A stretch of DNA of 29,419 nucleotides from CAYONP01 sp964405335 (GTDB lineage: Bacteria > Armatimonadota > UBA10988): contig CAYONP010000075.1 in NCBI GenBank assembly GCA_964405335.1, positions 1-29,419 of the forward strand, in the 5' to 3' direction. The notes under the pieces were generated by a model, which saw only the letters and a program-made list of their open reading frames with translations, searched no databases and had not been told where the DNA came from. The translations under genes were made by a program, and so were the position numbers. This document shows, one piece after another, positions 16,321 through 24,362 of this stretch. Positions within the stretch are counted from its first letter, which is position 1; every line of letters starts with the position of its first letter.

Positions 16321-17319
16321 CTACTTCGGGTTGAGCAGCTCCTGGATCTCCGGCTGATCGATGTTCTCGGCGGTGACCACCACCACGCCGGTATCGACCC
16401 GCCGCTCGACCGTCTCGCCGCGGATCGCTTTGACCGCCAGCTCGACGCCCATCTGGCCCATCTTGAACGGGTTCTGCACCACCAGCGCCTGGATCACCCC
16501 GTCGCGCAAGAACTTCTGCTCCTCGGGCGAGCCGTCGAAGCCGACCAGGACCACCTTGCCCTGCAGCCGGCGCTCGACAATCGCGTTCGCCGCGCCGATC
16601 GCGCCCGCCTCGTTCGCGGCGAAGATGCCGGCCAGGTCGGCGTGCTGGGTCAGCATGTCCTCGGTGACCGACTTGCCCTCGCCCACGTCGCTGTTCGAGT
16701 AGAGGGTGGCCACCAGCTCGATGCCCTCGGTCTCGTCAACCGCCTTGACGAACCCCGCCTCGCGGTCGTTCGAACTCGCCGCGCCCTTGATGAACGGGAT
16801 CAGGCCGACCTTGCCCTGGCCGCCGATCAGCTCGAACAGCTTGAGCCCGGCCTGATAGCCACCCTCGACGTTGTCGGTGGCGACCAGCGAGCGGACGTCC
16901 TTGTAGTTCACGCCGCTGTCGATGGTGATCACCGGCACGCCTGCCTCTTCGGCCTCGCGGACCGGCTCGACCAGCGCGTCGGCGTCGCAGGCGGCCATGA
17001 CAATCGCATCGACCTCCTGGGTGACGAAGTCCTGAATCATCGCGATCTGCTGGTCGACGTTGGTCTCGTGGTCCGGCCCCTTCCAGATCACCTCGGCGCC
17101 CGCCTCGGCCGCCGCTGCGCGGGCACCCGCCTCGACAGTGGTCCAGAACTGGTGCGTCACCGCTTTCGGCACCACCGCGATGCGCAGCTCGACCGCCGCC
17201 GGCGCCGGCGTGCCGCCGGGCGGCCCGCTCGACGAGATCGGCGGCGGCTCGCCGATCTTCTTGCCGCACCCGGCGGCGAGGCAGAGGGCGAACAGGGCAA
17301 CGACGAGTCGACGTGGCAT
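16321..17319 (-). CDS. Sugar ABC transporter substrate-binding lipoprotein
   Basis: This 332-residue protein is a periplasmic binding protein of the ribose/galactose type (Peripla_BP_4). A signal peptide ends in the lipobox LAAGC (Cys18), followed by a Pro/Gly/Ser linker to about residue 42. Typical blocks are RIAVVPKAVTHQFWTTVEAG, DQQIAMIQDFV, VDAIVMAACDADALVEPV, GVPVITIDSGV, GIFAANEAGAIGAANAI, VVLVGFDGSPEEQKFL and ALVVQNPFKMGQMGVE (short blocks). It would bind a sugar outside the inner membrane and deliver it to an ABC permease. No permease or ATPase gene is adjacent, so it is an orphan here. The ATG at 17319 has GGGAG 7 nt upstream. The 3' end is duplicated downstream across the gap. Confidence 0.93.
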   Translation of the reverse strand: MPRRLVVALFALCLAAGCGKKIGEPPPISSSGPPGGTPAPAAVELRIAVVPKAVTHQFWTTVEAGARAAAAEAGAEVIWKGPDHETNVDQQIAMIQDFVTQEVDAIVMAACDADALVEPVREAEEAGVPVITIDSGVNYKDVRSLVATDNVEGGYQAGLKLFELIGGQGKVGLIPFIKGAASSNDREAGFVKAVDETEGIELVATLYSNSDVGEGKSVTEDMLTQHADLAGIFAANEAGAIGAANAIVERRLQGKVVLVGFDGSPEEQKFLRDGVIQALVVQNPFKMGQMGVELAVKAIRGETVERRVDTGVVVVTAENIDQPEIQELLNPK

Positions 17320-17337
17320 GGCTCGGCTCCCAGGTCG

Positions 17338-17366
17338 AGTGTAGCACCGCGGTGAGGGCGGCTCAA
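17338..17366 (-). promoter_or_regulatory. Sigma70-type promoter for the sugar-binding lipoprotein
   Basis: On the minus strand TTGAGC (17361-17366) and TACACT (17338-17343) are 17 bp apart, with a TG one base before the -10 (TGCTACACT). The transcript would start near 17331, about 12 nt before the ATG. Confidence 0.6.
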
Positions 17367-17407
17367 CTCGGCGCGCGCCGCGGGGCTGCCCGGCGGGGTG
17401 ACGGCGG

Positions 17408-17451
17408 CCGGCGGCGGGCGGGGACGCCCGCGCTCCGGGGCGCGCCGCCGG
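17408..17451 (-). terminator. GC-rich stem-loop after the secreted unknown protein
   Basis: CCGGCGGCG (17408-17416) pairs with CGCCGCCGG (17443-17451), with a smaller internal stem in the loop. It lies 21 bp past the stop of the minus-strand gene ending at 17473. No T-run follows, so a terminator role is only possible. Confidence 0.3.
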
Positions 17452-17472
17452 TGGTCGCGACGCGGGTCCGGC

Positions 17473-18927
17473 TCAGTCCGCGGCGGCCATCAGCCAGGCG
17501 CGGTCGTCGGTCTGGCCGGTGGTCATCTCGGCGCGGCCCATCGGCCCGCGCTCCCAGCGGCTGATCTCCCCGCTGCCAACGCGGATGTAGTCACGGACGT
17601 AGAGCTGGTCGGGCCCGGCCAGGCCGTACGCCTCGGCGCACTTCCAGAGGTGGATGTTGCGCCACTTGACCCACTCTTTCCAGGCCTCGTGCGAGGTGAC
17701 GTCGGCGGCGGCGGTCATCGCCTCGTTGAAGCCCGGCTCGTCTTCCTTGACCACGTAGCGTGGCAGGTTGAGGTTGCTCGCCGCGACCACGGTGTTGTAG
17801 GCCTGGCGGTCGCGCCCCGGCTGCTCGACGGTGCCGGCCTCGACATACTCGTCGGGCAATGGCCGCGTGTAGTCGCGCGTACCCCACAGGTCCGTCGTCG
17901 AGACATCGCCGAGCTCGGCCAGGCGGGCATACTCGTCCTGGACGTAGGCCGGGTCGGGCTCCATCCAGAGCGAGCGCAGACTGCGGCTGTAGGTGCGGTA
18001 GTTGCCGTACTCAATCGACAGAATGGTGCCGCTGATCTGCCAACCCTGGTTCTTGGTGAAGAGCAGTCGAATCTGCGCGATGCTCTCGCCAATCAGCGCA
18101 TTGGGCAGCCGCGGATCGAACGGGATGCCGCGCATCTTGAGGTGGTTCATGAAGCGGTGCATCGACCCGATAAAGTAAAGATAGTTGCTGACATACGCCG
18201 CGCTGCGGGTGACCGTCTCCTCGAGTGTTCGCTTGTCGCCGCTCAGCTCCTCGCCGGCGGTGTCGAGGCGGCTGCGGTAGAGGCCGGTCATCGCCTCATG
18301 GTGCGCGATGCCCTCGTCCTGCAGGTCGGCGAACGAGCCGGTGGTCGCCGCGGCGACCGGCGTCAGGCGGCCGAGCTGCCGGCCCGACATGTTGGTGTAC
18401 CCGCCGACGAAGGCGCGGAACTCGTCCATCGTGTCGGGGTGGCGCAGCACCGCGACGGCTTCGAGGAAGTCGATCCGGCTGGCCCAGTCGATGCGGCCGA
18501 ACATGCCCTGGCCCGGATCATCGCCGAGCAGCATCGAGTCGAGCCGGTCCTTGGTCGTGTCGGCCAGCGCGTCCTCGGGTTGCAGCGCCAGATAGGCGAC
18601 CATGTGCACCGCCGCCAACTGCTCGTTCGCCTGCGTGCCTCGATACCGATTGAGCAGCAGGCCGAGCTGCCGGTGCGCGCGCCAGTGCGCCGGATCGAGC
18701 CGCACCGCGTTCATGTACTGGTCAATCGCGAACGCCGCGCGGTCGGCATGGGTGTCGAAGTGCCCGACGTTGATGGTCTGGATCCAGCGCGCATACTCGG
18801 CGTCGCTGATCTGCTCGGCATGGCGGCCGCGCTGATAGAACGTCTCGGCCCGCGCATAGTCGGCCGGCGAGGCCAACAGCCCGCGCCCGCTGAGCAGCAG
18901 CACCACCACCCACAAGGTCCGTCGCAT
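17473..18927 (-). CDS. Secreted protein of unknown function
   Basis: I do not recognise this 484-residue protein. It has a Sec-type signal peptide (RRTLWVVVLLLSGRGLLA, probable cleavage before SPADYARAE). An alpha-helical, TPR-like segment follows at about 30-110, with AIDQYMNAVRLDPAHWRAHRQ. The middle part is helix-rich (SRIDFLEAVAVLRHPDTMDEF; GDKRTLEETVTRSAAYVSNYL in pieces). The C-terminal part is rich in Trp and Tyr, for example EAWKEWVKWRNIHLWKCAEAY. No catalytic motif is evident. I use the ATG at 18927, with GGGAG 6 nt upstream, rather than the GTG one codon before. Fewer Ala/Gly repeats and more Tyr/Asn than its neighbours suggest a distinct composition. It has its own promoter. Confidence 0.8.
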   Translation of the reverse strand: MRRTLWVVVLLLSGRGLLASPADYARAETFYQRGRHAEQISDAEYARWIQTINVGHFDTHADRAAFAIDQYMNAVRLDPAHWRAHRQLGLLLNRYRGTQANEQLAAVHMVAYLALQPEDALADTTKDRLDSMLLGDDPGQGMFGRIDWASRIDFLEAVAVLRHPDTMDEFRAFVGGYTNMSGRQLGRLTPVAAATTGSFADLQDEGIAHHEAMTGLYRSRLDTAGEELSGDKRTLEETVTRSAAYVSNYLYFIGSMHRFMNHLKMRGIPFDPRLPNALIGESIAQIRLLFTKNQGWQISGTILSIEYGNYRTYSRSLRSLWMEPDPAYVQDEYARLAELGDVSTTDLWGTRDYTRPLPDEYVEAGTVEQPGRDRQAYNTVVAASNLNLPRYVVKEDEPGFNEAMTAAADVTSHEAWKEWVKWRNIHLWKCAEAYGLAGPDQLYVRDYIRVGSGEISRWERGPMGRAEMTTGQTDDRAWLMAAAD

Positions 18928-19000
18928 CACCGTCTCCCGCGCCGGAGCAGACTCCGCCGCATGGTTCGATACCCGCGCCGAGCGCTGGTTACACGCACTG

Positions 19001-19030
19001 AGTCTAGCGCGACTCGCCCGTGCGAGTCAA
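19001..19030 (-). promoter_or_regulatory. Sigma70-type promoter for the secreted unknown protein
   Basis: On the minus strand TTGACT (19025-19030) and TAGACT (19001-19006) are 18 bp apart. The predicted transcript has a leader of about 65 nt before the ATG at 18927. It lies just past the pilD stop. Confidence 0.6.
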
Positions 19031-19056
19031 TCGGGCAGCCAGCGCCGATCTTTGCC

Positions 19057-19854
19057 CTACGAAAGTGCGTACATCGCCGCCACCCAGTCGCCCAGTTGCG
19101 GCAGCAGCAGCACCGCCAGCGCGCCGGCAATCAAGAACGGGCCAAAGGCCAGGCCCTCGCGCCGCCCGAGCCGCCCGGTGGCCAGGAGCAGCCCGCCGAT
19201 CACCGCCCCGCCGAGGATGCCGAGCAGAAAGAACGCCCAGAACCGCCGGCCCGGCCCGAGCAGGGTGCCCAGCGCCGCGGCCAGCAGCACATCGCCGCCG
19301 CCCATCGCCTCCTGGCCGAAGATCACCCGGCCGAGCCGCACGATCGTCTCGAACACCAGGTAGCCCACCGCCATGCCGGCCAGCGACAGGCCGAACGACG
19401 GCAGCACCACCGGCCCCAGCGCCGCGGGCGCCAACGTGCCGACGGCGCTGGCCAGCAGGCCCACCGCGGCGATCACCGCCGGCAGCACGCCGGGGATGAT
19501 CTTGTGCCGCAGGTCGATCACGAAGGCGGCCAGCATGGCCACCCCGGCAACGGCATAGGCGATGCTGCCCAGCCCGACGCCGAAGCGGACGAAGAGCAGG
19601 CCGAACAGCACGCCGCAGGCGAGCTCGACCCAGAGATACTGCCCCGACAGGGCGACGCCGCAGTAGCGGCAGCAGCGGCCGCCGCGGAGGAACGACCAGA
19701 GCGGCACCAGGTCGACGCCGGCCAGCGGTGTGCCGCAGCAGAAGCAGTGGCTGCGCGGGGTGACGACCGGCCGTTCGCGCGGCAGCCGATAGGCCAGGAC
19801 GTTGGCGAAGCTGCCGGCGGCCAAGCCGAAGGCCACGGCGAAGCTGATCTTCAC
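19057..19854 (-). CDS. pilD: Prepilin peptidase (A24 family)
   Basis: This 265-residue polytopic protein cleaves the leader from type IV prepilins and usually N-methylates the new end. The start FGLAAGSFANVLAYRLPRE is characteristic. A cytoplasmic zinc-type loop has HCFCCG and CCRYCG. The first catalytic Asp is in FVIDLRHKIIP and the second in AMGGGDVLLAAALG. The Lys usually found two residues after the second Asp (GxGDxK) is Leu here. Length is normal (250-290). The only usable start is the GTG at 19854; it sits 47 bp after pilC on the same strand, so this is the last gene of the pilBTCD block. Confidence 0.9.
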   Translation of the reverse strand: MKISFAVAFGLAAGSFANVLAYRLPRERPVVTPRSHCFCCGTPLAGVDLVPLWSFLRGGRCCRYCGVALSGQYLWVELACGVLFGLLFVRFGVGLGSIAYAVAGVAMLAAFVIDLRHKIIPGVLPAVIAAVGLLASAVGTLAPAALGPVVLPSFGLSLAGMAVGYLVFETIVRLGRVIFGQEAMGGGDVLLAAALGTLLGPGRRFWAFFLLGILGGAVIGGLLLATGRLGRREGLAFGPFLIAGALAVLLLPQLGDWVAAMYALS

Positions 19855-19901
19855 CGTGGCCAGGCCGGCCTCGCAGATTTGGAGCCAGACGTAGGCCGCG
19901 C

Positions 19902-21185
19902 CTACGAGTCGCTCCCCGACAGGCTCTCGATGATGGCCACCAGGGGCAGGAACATCGAGATGACGATGAACCCGACGACGAAGCCGAGGAAGACGATCAT
20001 GATCGGCTCGAGCGCGGCGGTCAGCGTCTCGAGCATCGCCTCGACCTCGCTCTCGTAGAAGTCGGCGACTTTGGAGAGCATCGAGTCGAGCGCGCCGGTC
20101 TCCTCACCGATGGAGATCATCTGCACCACCATCGGCGGGAAGTAGCCCGACTCCTGAAGCGGCCGGGCAATCTCGTCACCCTCGCGGATGGCCGCCCGGG
20201 CGTTCATGATCGCCGTGGCGATGATGTCGTTGTCGACCACGCCGGCGGTCGTCTCCATCGCCGAGAGGACCGGCACACCCGAGTTGAGCAGCGTGGCCAG
20301 CGTGCGCGAGAAGCGGCCGAGGGCAATCTTGTGCGACAACTGCCCAAAGACCGGCACGCGCAGCTTGGTCCAGTCGTAGATGCGCTTGCCCGACCTGGTC
20401 TTGCGCCACTTGCGGAAGAGGAAGACGAACACGACCATCAGTGGCCAGGTGACGAACCAGCGCTTGAACATCCACTCGAGCATGAAGTCCGAGGCGTTCT
20501 TCAGGAACAGCGTCGGCGCCGGGAATTCGGTCACGCCGAGGTCCTCGAAGAGCTGGATGAACTTGGGCAGGATGAACGTCATCAGGAAGGTGACGATGCC
20601 GAAGGCGACGATGACCACCAGGATGGGGTAGGTCATCGACGACTTGATCTTCCGCCGCAGCTCCTGGTCGCGCTCAAGGAAGATGGCCAGCCGCTCGAGC
20701 GTCTCGTCGAGCACACCACCCACCTCGCCGGCGCGGACCAGACCGATGAACAGGTCGTTGAACACGTTGGGGAAGCGCGCCATCGACTTCGACAGCGACT
20801 CGCCCGCCTCGACCTGCTGCTGCAGATCGCGAATGATCTCTTTCAGCTTGTAACTGCTGCTCTGCTGCTCGAGCACGGTCAAACAGCGGATCAGCGTCAC
20901 GCCGGCGTTCATCATGGTCGAGAACTGGCGGCAGAAGATGGCCAGGTCCTTGCCCTTGACCCGCCCGAAACTGAGCAGCGGCTTCTTCTCGCGCTGCTGC
21001 CCCTTGGCCTTCGCCGCGGGCTTGGCCTTCTGCTTCTGCCGCCCGCCGGCAAGTTCCTTGACCTCGGTCGGGAAGTAACCCTGGGCCTGCAGCCGCTGGC
21101 GCAGGACGCGCTCGTCCTCGGCCTCGGTGGTGCCCTTCTCAATCTTCCCGGCCGCCGTCTTGGCGACATAACTGAACGTCGGCAT
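19902..21185 (-). CDS. pilC: Type IV pilus inner-membrane platform protein
   Basis: This 427-residue protein is PilC (GspF family), the inner-membrane platform that links the pilus to the PilB and PilT motors. The N-terminus FSYVAKTAAGKIEKGTTEA is typical. It has two GspF repeats, with KDLAIFCRQFSTMMNAGVTL in the first and KIALGRFSRTLATLLNSGVPV in the second. Three hydrophobic segments fit the family: a central pair near PILVVIVAFGIVTFLMTF and WPLMVVFVFLF, and one at the end (LGFVVGFIVISMFLPL). A basic, Lys/Gln-rich linker is found near residues 48-70. The ATG at 21185 has GGGAGAG 4-6 nt upstream and is better than the GTG before it. It lies 30 bp after pilT. Confidence 0.94.
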   Translation of the reverse strand: MPTFSYVAKTAAGKIEKGTTEAEDERVLRQRLQAQGYFPTEVKELAGGRQKQKAKPAAKAKGQQREKKPLLSFGRVKGKDLAIFCRQFSTMMNAGVTLIRCLTVLEQQSSSYKLKEIIRDLQQQVEAGESLSKSMARFPNVFNDLFIGLVRAGEVGGVLDETLERLAIFLERDQELRRKIKSSMTYPILVVIVAFGIVTFLMTFILPKFIQLFEDLGVTEFPAPTLFLKNASDFMLEWMFKRWFVTWPLMVVFVFLFRKWRKTRSGKRIYDWTKLRVPVFGQLSHKIALGRFSRTLATLLNSGVPVLSAMETTAGVVDNDIIATAIMNARAAIREGDEIARPLQESGYFPPMVVQMISIGEETGALDSMLSKVADFYESEVEAMLETLTAALEPIMIVFLGFVVGFIVISMFLPLVAIIESLSGSDS

Positions 21186-21215
21186 CACGCTCTCCCGATC
21201 GCCTCAGGCGACCCT

Positions 21216-22361
21216 CTAGCGCCGGCGCGGCCCGGACACCTGCTGCTCGGTCTCCTCTTCGGCACCGAAGATCAGCTTCTTCAGCTCCTGCGGCTGGACC
21301 GCCTTGCGCATCGCATCGTCGTACGTGATCAAACCCTTGTGATAGAGATCGCGCAGACACTGGTCCATCGTCTGCATGCCCTCGGCCACCCCCGTCTGGA
21401 TGACCGTGTTCATCTGGTGCGCCTTCGCCTCGCGGATCAGGTTCCGGATGGCGTTGTTGGCCAGCATGATCTCCATCGCGCAGACGCGGCCGGGCTGACC
21501 CGCCCGCGGTAACAACTGCTGCGACAGCACCGCTACCAGGTTGTTACCCAACTGGACCCGAATCTGCTCCTGCTGATCGGCGGGAAACTGGTCGATCATC
21601 CGGTCGACCGTCTCCGCCGCCGTGTTGGTGTGCAGCGTGGCGAACACCAGGTGCCCCGTCTCGGCGGTGGTGATCGCAATCTGGGTCGTCTCCAGGTCGC
21701 GCATCTCGCCGACCAGAATGACGTCGGGATCCTCGCGCAGCGCCGAACGCAACGCATTGGCGAAGCGGTGCGTGTCTTCGCCCAGCTCGCGCTGGTTGAT
21801 GATCGACTTGCGGTGCGTGTGCAGGTACTCGATCGGATCCTCGATGGTGATGATGTGCACGCCCTGGTTCAGGTTAATGTGGTTGATCATCGCCGCCAGG
21901 GTGGTCGACTTGCCCGAGCCGGTCGGACCGGTGACCAGCACCAGGCCGCGCGGCTTCTCGGTCAGATCCTTCAGGATCGCCGGCATGTTGAGCTCGTCGA
22001 GGGTGGGGATGCGGGAGGGGATCTGCCGTAACGCCGCCGCGGCGTGTCCGCGATCGCGGAACACGTTCACCCGGAAGCGGGCCAACCGCTGCATCGCGTA
22101 CGAGAAGTCGAGCTCGAAATCGTTCTCGAACCTCTGCACTTGCTCGTCGGTCAGGATGTCGTACATGATCCGCTGCGTCACCGCCGGGGTGAACTTGGTG
22201 TACGGCAACGGCACCAACTCACCATCGATGCGCAGAATCGGCGGCAGGCCGACGGCAATGTGCAGGTCGCTGGCCCCCTTGTCGACCACGATGCGACACA
22301 GATCGTCAATGTGCACGTCCTCGACGGGCGTGGCATTCTTGACGGTAGTGGTGATCCCCAT
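21216..22361 (-). CDS. pilT: Twitching motility retraction ATPase
   Basis: This 381-residue protein is PilT, the hexameric ATPase that powers pilus retraction. The N-terminal PAS-like domain begins GASDLHIAVGLPPILRIDGE. Walker A is GPTGSGKS with Lys151. The Asp box is ITIEDPIEYLH, Walker B is DPDVILVGEMRDLET, and the His box is TGHLVFATLHTNTAAETVDR. The C-terminal retraction motif region carries AIRNLIREAKAHQM (the AIRNLIRE helix is PilT-specific). GAGGTG sits 4 nt before the ATG. It lies between pilB and pilC, 84 bp after the pilB stop. Confidence 0.96.
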   Translation of the reverse strand: MGITTTVKNATPVEDVHIDDLCRIVVDKGASDLHIAVGLPPILRIDGELVPLPYTKFTPAVTQRIMYDILTDEQVQRFENDFELDFSYAMQRLARFRVNVFRDRGHAAAALRQIPSRIPTLDELNMPAILKDLTEKPRGLVLVTGPTGSGKSTTLAAMINHINLNQGVHIITIEDPIEYLHTHRKSIINQRELGEDTHRFANALRSALREDPDVILVGEMRDLETTQIAITTAETGHLVFATLHTNTAAETVDRMIDQFPADQQEQIRVQLGNNLVAVLSQQLLPRAGQPGRVCAMEIMLANNAIRNLIREAKAHQMNTVIQTGVAEGMQTMDQCLRDLYHKGLITYDDAMRKAVQPQELKKLIFGAEEETEQQVSGPRRR

Positions 22362-22445
22362 CTAACACCTCTTGCGGACCACGCCGCGCGGGCACGCGGC
22401 GCGGTGACTCTTCCCTCGCCGGCGAGTGGCTAAACCGGCCGGCGA

Positions 22446-24233
22446 CTACTCCTGTCCGATCGACTGCACCACGCGGAGCACCTCTTCGATGGTGGTGATG
22501 CCCTCGACCACCTTCTTCAGGCCGTCCTGCTGCAGCGTGCGCATGCCGTTGGCCAGGCACGCCTCTTTCAGCTCCTGCACCGAGGTGCCCTTGACGATCA
22601 GCTCCGAGATCTCGGCGTTGACCTGCATCAACTCATAGATTCCAACCCGGCCTTTGTAGCCGGTGTTGCGGCAGGTCTCGCAACCCATGCCCTTGTAGAA
22701 GGTGATCGGGTTGTTCGGATCGGCGCGGAACCCGAACCGCGCCAGCGACTCGGGCGGCGGCTGATAAGCCACCTTGCACTCGCTGCAGATCTTGCGCACC
22801 AGGCGCTGGGCCATCGAGCCAATCAGCGAGGCGGCGATGAGGAACGGCTGCACGCCCATGTCGACCAACCGGGTGACCGACGACGGCGCGTCGTTGGTGT
22901 GCACCGTCGAGAGCACCAGGTGGCCGGTCAGCGACGCCTCGATGGCCACCTCGGCCGTCTCCAGGTCGCGGATCTCACCGACCATGATGATGTCCGGGTC
23001 CTGGCGCAGGAACGAACGCAACGCGTTGTCGAACCGCACCCCGGCCCGTGCGTTGACCGCCACCTGCGAAATGCCCGGCAACTGGTACTCGACCGGATCT
23101 TCGATGGTGGTGATGTTGCGCTCGATCGAGTTGAGCCGGTTGAGCACCGAGTACTGCGTCGTGGTCTTGCCCGAACCGGTCGGACCGCAACTGAGCAGAA
23201 TCCCGTACGGCTGCTCGATCAGCCGCTCCAGTTCGCTCTGCGTATCCATGAACATGCCCAGCTTGGACAGGCCCAGCAGCACCGAGCTCTTGTCCAGGAT
23301 GCGCATCACGGCCTTCTCGCCGTTGACCGTCGGAATGACCGACACGCGCAGGTCGAAGTCCTTGCCGCCATGCCGGATGCCGATCCGACCGTCCTGCGCC
23401 TTGCGCCGCTCGGCGATGTCCATCTCGGCCATGATCTTCACGCGCGAGATGAGCGGCGGGTGAACATACTTCGGCACGCTCATCAGCTCGTGCAGCACGC
23501 CGTCGACGCGATACCGGATGCGCACGTTGCGCCGCTGCGGCTCGATGTGGATGTCCGACGCGCCATCCTGAATCGCGCGCACCATCACCGTGTTGACGAT
23601 GCGAATGATCGGCGCCGCCTCGACCATCGCCTCGACGTTGTCGATGTTCTCCTCGTCGATCGACACCTCGAGCCCGCCGCGGTCGGCCTCGATCTCACCC
23701 AGCGCCGACTGCATGAAATCACTGTCGACGCCAATCTCCGCCCCGGCAAAGGCCGACGCGCCGCCACCACCGCCGCCACCATCCTCCGCCGCCTCGGCCA
23801 CCGCCACGGCGTGCCGGCCGAGCGCCGCCTCGATCTCCGCCGCGGTGGCCACCACCGGCTTGACCTGCAAACCCATCATGCGCAAATCGTCCAGCGCGAT
23901 GATGTCCTGCGGATCGGCCATGGCAACCCACAGTTGGTTGCCTTCACGACGAATCGGGATGATGTTGTGTTTCGTGAGCAGATGGTGCGGCACGGCGCGG
24001 ACCGCCGCCTTGTCGATGTTGACCTTGCTCAACTGCACGCGCTGGACGCCCATCGACTGCGCCTTGGCGTCCATCACTTCGTCGAGCGAGGCGAACTCCA
24101 TGTCGACCAGGACCTGCTCGAGCTGTGTGCCCTGCGTCTGCTTGACGACATCGACCGCGGTCCGCAGATCGGTCTCGCTGATGATGCCCTTCTCAACCAG
24201 AATCTGACCGAGGTTGCGCTTGCCCGTTCCCAC
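22446..24233 (-). CDS. pilB: Type IV pilus assembly ATPase
   Basis: This 595-residue protein is PilB (GspE family), the ATPase driving pilus extension. An MshEN-type N-terminal domain (GQILVEKGIISETDL...) spans about residues 1-150. A flexible linker with a run of seven Gly follows near residue 155. The ATPase core has GASDIHIEP, Walker A GPTGSGKT (Lys356), TTIEDPVEYQLPG, Walker B DPDIIMVGEIRDLET and the His box STVHTNDAPSS. The PilB/GspE tetra-cysteine zinc motif is intact (CSEC and CETC). I chose the GTG at 24233, with GAGGT 7 nt upstream, because conservation starts there. The longer frame to the GTG at 24317 adds an unlike Arg/Ala-rich piece right at the expected transcript start. Confidence 0.94.
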   Translation of the reverse strand: MGTGKRNLGQILVEKGIISETDLRTAVDVVKQTQGTQLEQVLVDMEFASLDEVMDAKAQSMGVQRVQLSKVNIDKAAVRAVPHHLLTKHNIIPIRREGNQLWVAMADPQDIIALDDLRMMGLQVKPVVATAAEIEAALGRHAVAVAEAAEDGGGGGGGASAFAGAEIGVDSDFMQSALGEIEADRGGLEVSIDEENIDNVEAMVEAAPIIRIVNTVMVRAIQDGASDIHIEPQRRNVRIRYRVDGVLHELMSVPKYVHPPLISRVKIMAEMDIAERRKAQDGRIGIRHGGKDFDLRVSVIPTVNGEKAVMRILDKSSVLLGLSKLGMFMDTQSELERLIEQPYGILLSCGPTGSGKTTTQYSVLNRLNSIERNITTIEDPVEYQLPGISQVAVNARAGVRFDNALRSFLRQDPDIIMVGEIRDLETAEVAIEASLTGHLVLSTVHTNDAPSSVTRLVDMGVQPFLIAASLIGSMAQRLVRKICSECKVAYQPPPESLARFGFRADPNNPITFYKGMGCETCRNTGYKGRVGIYELMQVNAEISELIVKGTSVQELKEACLANGMRTLQQDGLKKVVEGITTIEEVLRVVQSIGQE

Positions 24234-24332
24234 GGCGGTTACCTCGCCTGCGGCCGCTGCCGCTTCTCTCCGCACCCGGCGACGCCAAGCAGGCTGACGC
24301 CCGTTGTCCCCACCCACGGTGGGGCCCCGGCG

Positions 24333-24362
24333 AATCTAGCATGTCGGCGATCCCGCTGTCAA
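24333..24362 (-). promoter_or_regulatory. Strong sigma70-type promoter for the pilBTCD block
   Basis: On the minus strand a consensus TTGACA (24357-24362) and TAGATT (24333-24338) are 18 bp apart, with an extended TG before the -10. The -35 overlaps the aroE stop codon. The predicted leader to the GTG at 24233 is about 93 nt and contains a small hairpin at 24308-24324 (6-bp arms CCCCAC/GTGGGG). Confidence 0.7.

Larger units (their letters stand above)
15949..16356. repeat. Tandem duplication, 198-bp unit, broken by the scaffold gap
   Basis: Copy A (15949-16146) and copy B (from 16147) share TGATGCGCGTCGCG, the REPIN arm and, beyond the gap, 55 identical bases (16067-16121 equals 16302-16356). 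These include the stop and last 12 codons of the sugar-binding protein gene. The left offset is 198 bp; the right offset of 235 reflects the 100-N placeholder, so about 63 bases are probably missing. A further TGATGCGCGTCGCG stands at 15931. The 416-bp intergenic stretch 15905-16320 consists mostly of this repeat plus the N gap. It could be a real recent duplication or an assembly artefact. Confidence 0.8.

Noticed and set aside
16086..16334. Open frames running across the Ns
   Set aside because: They are made from the gap and REPIN sequence; only the short binding-protein tail is meaningful.
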